Shown one piece after another: positions 1 to 4,558 of a DNA stretch of 9,902 nucleotides (the stretch's first letter is position 1; every line of letters begins with the position of its first letter). The notes beneath the pieces are model-generated. The model was not told the origin of the DNA and ran no database searches. It saw only the letters and a program-made list of their open reading frames with translations. Source of the stretch: an uncultured Bacteroidota bacterium (GTDB taxonomy: Bacteria > Bacteroidota > Bacteroidia > Bacteroidales > P3); NCBI GenBank assembly GCA_902766265.1, contig CACXCY010000259.1, positions 1-9,902 of the forward strand, in the 5' to 3' direction. The position numbers and the translations under genes were made by a program.

Positions 1-154
1 CCAACGGAGTGAGCACCAGCGACCCGCTGCCGCAAGCCGCATAGGTGTCGGGATAGGCACGCAGCTTGGCGAGCTGTGCCTGCGCCGCAGCTCCCGCCAG
101 AAGCGCCCACAGGAGCACCAACACGCTGATTTTGCTATATCCTTTGGCCAACAT
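1..154 (-). CDS. Secreted protein of unknown function, N-terminal fragment
   Basis: This is the 5' end of a gene that runs off the left edge of the window; 51 codons are open with no stop. The product begins MLAKGYSKISVLVLLWALLA and continues GAAAQAQLAK, a standard Sec signal peptide: Lys-containing n-region, Leu/Val-rich core of about 14 residues, and an Ala/Gln c-region with a likely cleavage after one of the AQA/AQ positions near residues 24-27. The mature part visible is only about 25 residues and matches no family I recognise. The protein should therefore be periplasmic, outer-membrane or secreted. The ATG at 154-152 was chosen because the hydrophobic core follows at the right distance; a GTG sits directly before it. 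There is no Shine-Dalgarno sequence. A TATTTTTG box lies about 110 bases upstream. The gene is too short for the fragment to give a function. Confidence 0.7.
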   Translation of the reverse strand, partial: MLAKGYSKISVLVLLWALLAGAAAQAQLAKLRAYPDTYAACGSGSLVLTPL

Positions 155-266
155 CACTTGATGGTTCGTTTTGTTTGATTCTGCCGTCCTTACCTCTACG
201 GAAGTCGCACAGGGAAAGACACATTGCACCTATGCCGTCACCGAATGACGTCACTGTTTCGATTTG

Positions 267-274
267 CAAAAATA
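267..274 (-). promoter_or_regulatory. Candidate Bacteroidota -7 promoter box (TATTTTTG)
   Basis: The minus strand reads TATTTTTGCA here, a full match to the Bacteroidota sigma-factor -7 consensus TAnnTTTG. It would drive the secreted-protein gene starting at 154, leaving a leader of roughly 100 bases. No convincing -33 TTTG is visible; that position is instead occupied by the inverted repeat at 288-302. Confidence 0.4.
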
Positions 275-287
275 CAAAAATATTTTG

Positions 288-302
288 TTTATCGAAGATA
301 AA
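288..302. other. Inverted repeat TTTATC-N3-GATAAA (possible operator)
   Basis: Six-base arms TTTATC and GATAAA are separated by GAA. On the minus strand the repeat sits about 14 bases upstream of the TATTTTTG box, roughly where the -33 element should be, so a regulator bound here could control the gene at 154. A region this AT-rich can produce such a repeat by chance. Confidence 0.2.
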
Positions 303-369
303 TGTCAATATTTCTGCCTCCACGACCGGCCTATGCCACGACCGACGCTGCACCCGACGGCGAAAACCC

Positions 370-391
370 CTTTGGGCGGAAGCCCCCAAAG
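370..391 (-). terminator. Candidate terminator hairpin after the Nudix gene and array
   Basis: CTTTGGG (370-376) pairs with CCCAAAG (385-391), and GG (378-379) can pair with CC (383-384) around a 3-base loop, giving a 9-bp stem with one bulged C. On the minus strand the hairpin is followed by GGGGTTTTCG, a short T run. It lies just past the 395-540 array as read from the Nudix gene, so it would place that array inside the Nudix 3' untranslated region. The T run is weak. Confidence 0.35.
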
Positions 392-394
392 ACC

Positions 395-534
395 ATAGTC
401 ATTCTCTCCAGAAAAGATAGTTATTTTCTCCAGAAAACATAGTCATTCTTTCCAGAGAACATAGTCATTTTCTCCATCGACTATAGTCGGTTCCTCAATC
501 GACTATAGTCGTTTTGCTGATCGACTAATAGTCG
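395..534. repeat. 22-bp tandem repeat array, seven units
   Basis: The core ATAGTC (ATAGTT once) starts at 395, 417, 439, 461, 483, 505 and 528, an exact 22-base period except for one inserted A in the last step. The first four units are followed by ATTCTCTCCAGAAAA-like sequence. The later ones change to GGTTCCTCAATCGACT-like sequence and create perfect palindromes CGACTATAGTCG at 478-489 and 500-511 and CGACTAATAGTCG at 522-534. The inserted A falls at the exact centre of the last palindrome and leaves its arms intact. The array begins 2 bases past the Nudix stop codon on the minus strand. There are no unique spacers, so it is not CRISPR. Confidence 0.85.
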
Positions 535-535
535 G

Positions 536-1015
536 TCACGATTGGAGGGGTATGTCGCGGCCGTCGAGTTTGGCCGCCACAAGGTCGTCGCCACGGTAGA
601 CAAGCTTGAGTGAGAAGAAGGGCTGGGCCGCGTCCTGCAGCAGGCGCAGGAAGATACGGTCGCCCGGCCAGAGATTGAGTTCGAAGAGACGTTGACGGTC
701 AACCCACTGCAGGTCGCCCTCGTCACAGCCGGTCTGGGTGCCTTGCCACTCTGTGGCGGTGAAGAGGTGCATGTACTCGCACGGCCACACGTCGGAGATG
801 AATGTCACGATGCCCCGGTAGCGCCACTGCAGGATGTCCAGACCCGTCTCTTCCCTCACCTCGCGCAGCATGCACTCGTCGGGACTCTCGTCTTTCTCAC
901 ACTTGCCGCCCACGCCAATCCACTTGTCATGGCTGGCATCGTTCTCTTTCTTCACGCGGTGGAGCATCAGATACTTGCCGTCGCGCTCCAGGTAGCACAG
1001 GGTCGTTTGTTTCAT
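536..1015 (-). CDS. Nudix hydrolase, 8-oxo-dGTP diphosphatase-like (MutT/MTH1 type)
   Basis: The 159-residue product is a single Nudix domain. The Nudix box is complete at residues 37-59 and fits GX5EX7REUXEEXGU exactly: G37, E43, then REVREETGL at 51-59, with E52, E55 and E56 as metal-binding glutamates. The preceding HDKWIGVGGK resembles the substrate-side strand of MTH1/8-oxo-dGTPase-like enzymes. The expected reaction is hydrolysis of an oxidised or other nucleoside triphosphate to the monophosphate and pyrophosphate in the cytoplasm; the exact substrate cannot be read from sequence. The start was set at 1015 (MKQTTLCYLERDGKY) because it opens the first beta strand of the fold. An upstream in-frame ATG at 1099 would add 28 residues translated from the tandem repeat region. 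A Nudix enzyme is near certain; the 8-oxo-dGTP assignment is inferred. The gene is flanked on both sides by repeat arrays. Confidence 0.9.
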   Translation of the reverse strand: MKQTTLCYLERDGKYLMLHRVKKENDASHDKWIGVGGKCEKDESPDECMLREVREETGLDILQWRYRGIVTFISDVWPCEYMHLFTATEWQGTQTGCDEGDLQWVDRQRLFELNLWPGDRIFLRLLQDAAQPFFSLKLVYRGDDLVAAKLDGRDIPLQS

Positions 1016-1071
1016 GTTGTTCGGTTCAGTCGACACGGGGGTAACGGCGGAGCGGGCTGTTTTATTGCACG

Positions 1072-1176
1072 CACACATGGTCCGACCATGTGTGGGCATA
1101 TAGTCGCACTATGAGTGGGCACGTAGTCGCACCATGAGTGGGCACATAGTCGCACCATGTGCGGGCACGTGGTTGG
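1072..1176. repeat. 23-bp tandem repeat array with an 11-bp-arm palindrome
   Basis: Units start at 1078, 1101, 1124 and 1147, an exact 23-base period, with a degenerate fifth unit at 1170. The shared text is TAGTCGCACCATGAGTGGGC with small changes; the 1078 copy begins TGGTCCGACC. At 1072-1094 the arms CACACATGGTC and GACCATGTGTG are perfect complements around a single C. The 1142-1162 copy forms GCACAT/ATGTGC around a 9-base loop. The array lies between the GNAT stop and the Nudix start, both on the minus strand, so it is either the GNAT 3' end or the Nudix leader. The remainder of this gap, 1016-1071 and 1177-1224, shows no promoter I can recognise. Confidence 0.8.
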
Positions 1177-1224
1177 AGCCCCTGTACATAAAACGTCAAG
1201 CAACGCATATTCAAACGATTGACA

Positions 1225-1728
1225 TCACACGTGCAGCTGCTTGCAATAGAGCAGCCGCTCGAAGCCATATTTCTGCAGCCGGCAGTCGCACCGATAGCCG
1301 AGACGTTCCAAGCTGCGACGGCTGGGCTCGTTGAAGGGCGACACCGTGGAGCACAGCACGCCGATGCCTTGGCTCCTCGCCTGCTGCTCCAGCCGGATGC
1401 CCAACGTGCATTGCAGCCCATGTCCACGGAAGGGCGGACGCACAATGCACAATTTAAAGTTGGCCGCCTTGCCACCAGGCCGCACAGCGAGCGACAACGA
1501 GAGGTCCTCCGCCTCACAGTCGGGCACATATAATATGGCAAAGCCCGCCAACCTCCCACCGGCAAAAGCCCCCAGCGACCAGTGCGGCGACTCCACACAA
1601 CGTGCCAACACCTCGGCACCGTTGCGGCGCAACAAGTCGGGACGTTCCAGCACGGCCAGCGCCTCCGCCTCGATGGCAGCCATGGCAGCCACATCGGCCG
1701 ATTGAAGCTGTCGATAAGTGAATTCCAT
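1225..1728 (-). CDS. GNAT-family N-acetyltransferase
   Basis: The 167-residue product has the GCN5-related acetyltransferase layout. Residues 1-50 form the N-terminal strand and helices (MEFTYRQLQSADVAAMAAIE), and GAFAGGRLAGFAILYV (53-68) is the central beta hairpin. FKLCIVRPPFRGHGLQ (91-106) is motif A, with the RGHG acetyl-CoA pyrophosphate loop. SPFNEPSRRSLERLGY (130-145) is motif B, with the conserved Asn and the Leu-Gly-Tyr/Phe end. Such enzymes move an acetyl group from acetyl-CoA to an amine; the acceptor cannot be told. The start at 1728 is favoured over the in-frame ATG at 1776 because GGGAGG lies immediately before it, a TATTTTTC box lies between the two ATGs, and the fold begins with MEFTYRQL. 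The 209-base gap to the Nudix gene, filled by a repeat array, argues against tight coupling of the two genes. Confidence 0.88.
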   Translation of the reverse strand: MEFTYRQLQSADVAAMAAIEAEALAVLERPDLLRRNGAEVLARCVESPHWSLGAFAGGRLAGFAILYVPDCEAEDLSLSLAVRPGGKAANFKLCIVRPPFRGHGLQCTLGIRLEQQARSQGIGVLCSTVSPFNEPSRRSLERLGYRCDCRLQKYGFERLLYCKQLHV

Positions 1729-1750
1729 ACCTCCCAAAACGCCACGAAAC

Positions 1751-1758
1751 GAAAAATA
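1751..1758 (-). promoter_or_regulatory. Candidate -7 box for the GNAT gene (TATTTTTC)
   Basis: The minus strand reads TATTTTTC, which matches TAnnTTTG except for the last base. It lies 22 bases before the ATG at 1728 and downstream of the alternative ATG at 1776, which supports the shorter protein. No clear -33 element is seen. Confidence 0.3.
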
Positions 1759-1826
1759 TTTTGTCGCCACTGTCACGCCCGGCGTCCATCCCCCTATCCC
1801 TGCGCCCTGACTGCCGCCAGGGGGAG

Positions 1827-1834
1827 AAAATTTG
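1827..1834 (+). promoter_or_regulatory. Candidate -7 box for the SIMPL gene (AAAATTTG)
   Basis: AAAATTTGCA differs from TAnnTTTG only in its first base and carries the same trailing CA as the better boxes in this window. A 10-bp palindrome, GCAGGCCTGC (1834-1843), overlaps its end. The rest of the divergent gap 1729-1868 shows nothing else I can name. Confidence 0.25.
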
Positions 1835-1910
1835 CAGGCCTGCGCACTAAACGAAGCGCCACGACGTTATGGAGAAAACAAATCTAACAACATCCAAAAA
1901 CGCAAGCAAT

Positions 1911-2597
1911 ATGAAAAAAGCACTTCTCGTATTCTGCTCCATCGCCTTGAGCGGACTGTTCCTCATCCTGGCCGTCAACCGCTTCAAGTCGTACGACCGC
2001 ACCGTGAGTGTACGCGGTCTCTGCGAGCGTGAGGTCAAGGCCGATGTGGCCATCTACCCCATCAGTTTCTCGGAAGGCGGCGACAACCTTATCGAGCTCA
2101 ACAAGCTGATACAAAAAGAAAATCAGATTATCATTGAGTTCCTGAAAGAAAACGGCTTCGACGACAACGACATCACCGTGTCGGTGCCTTCTATCAACGA
2201 CCACCGCAACGACTCGTACCGCAGCGCCAAACAGCCCGACTTCACAATGAACTCGGTGGTGACCATCTACACGAAAAAGGTGGACTCAGTGCTTGCCCTG
2301 CAGAACAAACTGACGTCGCTCATAGAAAAAGGCATAGCCATCAGCACCGGCGACGGATGGAGCAACCCTGTTACCTACAACTTCGCTGCCCTCAACAGCA
2401 TCAAGCCCGAAATGATTGAGGAGGCCAACAAGTCGGCCTACGACGCCGCCGCGCAGTTTGCCAAAGACTCGAAGAGCCGCGTAGGCAAAATCAAGGATGC
2501 CTCACAAGGTCTCTTCAGCATTGAGAACCGCGACGCCAACACGCCTTACATCAAGAATGTGCGCGTGGTGAACTATGTGACCTACTACCTGCGATAA
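1911..2597 (+). CDS. SIMPL (DUF541) domain-containing envelope protein
   Basis: The product is 228 residues. It opens with MKKALLVFCSIALSGLFLIL, a hydrophobic segment acting as a signal anchor or uncleaved signal peptide, so the body should face the periplasm. The next part, DRTVSVRGLCEREVKADVAI, is the typical start of the SIMPL/DUF541 fold (V-x-V-x-G-x-x-E-R-E-V-x-A-D), as I recall it from Bacteroides homologues. Further family signs are an EFLKENGFDDNDI helix-turn, the TIYTKKVDSVLALQNKLTSL helical stretch and a C-terminal VRVVNYVTYYLR strand. The biochemical role of the family is not established. An in-frame ATG at 1869 would add 14 residues (MEKTNLTTSKNASN) before the anchor; I prefer 1911 because the Lys-Lys-hydrophobic start is standard. 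The gene ends with TAA and is followed 73 bases later by the pentapeptide gene; that gap holds nothing clear. Confidence 0.82.
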   Translation: MKKALLVFCSIALSGLFLILAVNRFKSYDRTVSVRGLCEREVKADVAIYPISFSEGGDNLIELNKLIQKENQIIIEFLKENGFDDNDITVSVPSINDHRNDSYRSAKQPDFTMNSVVTIYTKKVDSVLALQNKLTSLIEKGIAISTGDGWSNPVTYNFAALNSIKPEMIEEANKSAYDAAAQFAKDSKSRVGKIKDASQGLFSIENRDANTPYIKNVRVVNYVTYYLR

Positions 2598-2670
2598 ACC
2601 TTCCCTCCATACAGGACACCCATTACGACCTCTGGGTTGAAACTCGATTGTTTCGTATCTTGTAATCGGA

Positions 2671-2943
2671 ATGGTAGAGATAAAGAACATACAAGGAGAC
2701 ACCATCGCGCAGATAGACGGCGAGTCGTTGAGATTTTCAACCATCAAACGAATGTCTTTGAAAAATGCCGACTTGCGAGGTGCCGACTTCATCGGTTCAA
2801 CCATCATAGCTGTGGATTTCTCTGGAGCAGACCTGACAGGAGCCAATTTCGAGGGTGTTTCGATGTGCGACTGCACGTTTGACGGAGCCATAACGGACGG
2901 TGTGAGGTGGCCATCTTGGTACAAACGCCCATCATACCTATAG
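2671..2943 (+). CDS. Small pentapeptide-repeat protein
   Basis: The 90-residue product contains about ten consecutive pentapeptides from residue 28 to 77: MSLKN, ADLRG, ADFIG, STIIA, VDFSG, ADLTG, ANFEG, VSMCD, CTFDG, AITDG. They fit the A(D/N)(L/F)XX pattern, with Leu, Phe, Ile or Met at the central position. Such repeats fold into a right-handed square beta helix, here only about two and a half turns. The first 27 residues and the tail VRWPSWYKRPSYL probably cap the helix. There is no signal peptide, so it is likely cytoplasmic. Pentapeptide proteins include DNA-gyrase-protecting mimics such as Qnr, but those are about twice as long and normally dimeric, so that role should not be assumed. 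The gene is convergent with hisS and separated from it by a strong hairpin. Confidence 0.82.
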   Translation: MVEIKNIQGDTIAQIDGESLRFSTIKRMSLKNADLRGADFIGSTIIAVDFSGADLTGANFEGVSMCDCTFDGAITDGVRWPSWYKRPSYL

Positions 2944-2957
2944 CGATATACTATTAC

Positions 2958-3000
2958 ATAAGAGCGGAGGCATCCCGTAAAAGGATGCCTCCGCTCTTAT
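2958..3000. terminator. Perfect 18-bp hairpin, likely bidirectional terminator
   Basis: Positions 2958-2975 (ATAAGAGCGGAGGCATCC) are the exact reverse complement of 2983-3000, with a 7-base loop CGTAAAA. The hairpin begins 15 bases after the pentapeptide-protein stop and ends 47 bases before the hisS stop on the other strand, the usual place for a shared terminator. No long T run follows on either strand, so its mechanism may not be classically intrinsic. The outer ATAAGAG/CTCTTAT pairs supply the AT-rich base of the stem. Confidence 0.6.
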
Positions 3001-3046
3001 ATGGTATACTTCCACGGTGGGCGCAACCTTGCCCGATGAGAGGACA

Positions 3047-4390
3047 CTATTTGCAGAAATCAACCAACTCGGCAGCAGGGATTGTCCGCTGTTCGCCAGT
3101 GGACATCGTCTTGATGGTGACGGTACCATTGGCAATCTCGCTCTCGCCTACAAAGATAACATATCCTACATGTTTCTTGTCGGCGAACTCCATCTGCTTC
3201 TTCATCTTGGCCGCCTCGGGGTAGACGATGACGGGGATGCCTGCCTGACGCAATTGCGCTGCCAGCCGTATGCAATGTCCTTGCTCGCGGGCACCGAAGT
3301 TGATGAACAGGGCTCGTGCCGCCTGACCAAGGTCGGCGGGGAACTAGTCGAGCTCGGTAAGCACGTCGTATATGCGGTCGGCACCGAAAGAGATACCCAC
3401 CCCAGAGATGTCGGGCATGCCGAAGATACCTGTAAGGTTGTCGTAGCGACCACCGCCGCAGATGCTGCCGATGGACACATCGTTCGCCTTAACCTCGAAG
3501 ATGGCACCGGTGTAGTAGTTCAGTCCGCGGGCCAACGTAAGGTCAAGCTCTATCTGGCAGCGAGGTTGTGCATCGGCAATGAGGCCAAAGAGGGTGCGCA
3601 TCTCCTCTACTCCTTTGAGCCCTGTGGGCACCGAGACAAAAAGCTTCTCCAGCTGGTCAAGCTTGTCGGTAGCGATACCGCTAAGGTTGAACACAGGGTC
3701 GAGAGATGCAATCTGGGCATCGGTGAGCCCCCTCTCTTTCAGCTCGGCACGCACATTGTCGAGACCAATCTTGTCCAGTTTGTCGATAGCCACAGTGATG
3801 TCCACCAACTTGTCTGGTGCACCGATAAGGTCAGCAATGCCCGCCAGTATCTTACGGTTGTTGATTTTGAGGGTTACACTGATGCCGAGTCGCTGGAACA
3901 CAAGGTCAATCATCTGTACCAATTCCAACTCATTGAGTAGCGCCGGCGAGCCAATCATATCGGCATCACACTGGTAGAACTCACGGTAGCGCCCTTTCTG
4001 CGGACGGTCGGCACGCCACACGGGCTGCAACTGATAACGGCGGAAGGGGAAGGTAATCTGGTCACGATGCTGCACCACAAAACGGGCAAAAGGCACCGTA
4101 AGGTCGTAACGCAATCCACGTTCGCAAATCTGTGGAGCCACCTTGTGATAGTCCTGAGTGAAATCCACATCCTTCATGAAATCGCCCGAGTTGAGCACCT
4201 TGAAGAGCAATTTGTCGCCTTCTTCACCATATTTGCCCATCAATGTGGAGAGATTCTCCAACGATGGTGTCTCGATAGGTTCAAAGGCAAAAGTACGGAA
4301 CACGTCACGGATGGTGTCGAATATATAGTTGCGGCGAGCCATCTCAAACGGCAAGAAATCACGCGTACCTTTAGGAATGGAACATTTCAT
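3047..4390 (-). CDS. hisS: Histidyl-tRNA synthetase, interrupted by one in-frame TAG
   Basis: This encodes class II HisRS, which charges tRNA-His with histidine using ATP. Residues 1-348 are a complete catalytic domain. It opens with [20 protein letters not shown]. Motif 2 lies around 116-140 ([19 protein letters not shown]). The HisRS-specific RGLNYYTG is at 288-295 and [11 protein letters not shown] at 308-318. Motif 3, [11 protein letters not shown], is at 329-339. Codon 349 is TAG (3346-3344 on the minus strand). In the same frame the reading continues for 98 codons: [17 protein letters not shown], then [17 protein letters not shown] and TGEQR, a normal anticodon-binding domain ending at TAG 3047. 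The full length of 447 codons is close to what I recall for Bacteroides HisRS. Homologues as I recall them read ELDLFP or QLDLYP here, so a TTG or CTG Leu codon is the likely ancestor. Possible explanations are a recent nonsense mutation, sequence error, read-through or a split enzyme. Gene identity is certain; whether it is intact is not. Confidence 0.93.
3344..3346 (-). other. In-frame amber codon inside hisS
   Basis: The minus strand reads GAG CTC GAC TAG TTC CCC. The codon falls between the last helix of the catalytic domain (YDVLTELD) and the first strand of the anticodon-binding domain (ALFINFG). No ATG or GTG restart lies between it and that first strand; the first in-frame ATG comes inside AKMKKQM. 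TAG also ends hisS itself, the pentapeptide gene, the C25 peptidase and DUF4271, so TAG is a normal stop in this genome. Confidence 0.95.
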
Positions 4391-4408
4391 GGCAAGTTCT
4401 ATGTTTTT

Positions 4409-4424
4409 CGTTTATCGATAATCG
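4409..4424. other. Imperfect 16-bp palindrome in the hisS leader
   Basis: CGTTTATC and GATAATCG are complementary at 7 of 8 positions, with a perfect 10-bp core TTATCGATAA. It lies between the candidate hisS -7 box and the hisS ATG, and it resembles the TTTATC/GATAAA repeat at 288-302. An operator role is only a possibility. Confidence 0.2.
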
Positions 4425-4468
4425 TTTAGCAACACGCTGACGCCTGCAGCTAACTACTTATTGCAGTG

Positions 4469-4476
4469 CAAAAATA
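4469..4476 (-). promoter_or_regulatory. Candidate -7 box for hisS (TATTTTTG)
   Basis: The minus strand reads TATTTTTGCA, a full TAnnTTTG match 78 bases before the hisS ATG. It is in a short AT-rich patch shared with the divergent C25 promoter at 4509. A TTG at 4493-4491 is closer than the usual -33 spacing. Confidence 0.45.
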
Positions 4477-4508
4477 CAAAAAATAATGTACAATGGAGTT
4501 TTTTTTCG

Positions 4509-4516
4509 TATTTTTG
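4509..4516 (+). promoter_or_regulatory. Candidate -7 box for the C25 peptidase cluster (TATTTTTG)
   Basis: TATTTTTGCA fits TAnnTTTG exactly and lies 42 bases before the ATG at 4559. The longer open frame starts at 4493, upstream of this box, so a transcript from here would support 4559 as the true start. No good -33 element is apparent. Confidence 0.45.
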
Positions 4517-4558
4517 CATTCCCTGTCAGGTTGGTATCAACCTCCTAACACCCATGGC

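Noticed and set aside
395..534. CRISPR array
   Set aside because: Units are directly abutting at 22 bases with no unique spacers and no cas genes nearby; the same holds for the arrays at 1072 and 9733.
1062..1745. A 227-codon minus-strand frame overlapping GNAT and the 23-bp array
   Set aside because: It is rich in Cys, Arg and Trp, runs through the tandem repeat, and is in a different frame from the GNAT gene, which has clear motifs.
1834..1843. GCAGGCCTGC palindrome before the SIMPL gene
   Set aside because: A single 10-bp palindrome in GC-rich sequence is likely by chance and no second copy was seen.
2671..2943. Qnr-type quinolone-resistance protein
   Set aside because: Only about ten pentapeptides are present, roughly half or less of what gyrase-mimicking members have, so only the repeat family can be claimed.
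3047..3346. A frameshift, rather than a stop codon, as the break in hisS
   Set aside because: Both halves lie in the same frame and the text on either side of TAG reads continuously as HisRS, so only one codon is affected.
3017..3940. A 307-codon open frame on the plus strand
   Set aside because: It is exactly antisense to hisS, whose protein is plainly recognisable; the plus-strand translation shows no family features and arises from codon bias on the other strand.
3047..4390. Genome-wide reassignment of TAG to an amino acid
   Set aside because: TAG is the natural end of the pentapeptide gene, the C25 peptidase, DUF4271 and hisS itself; reading through them would merge or extend unrelated genes.
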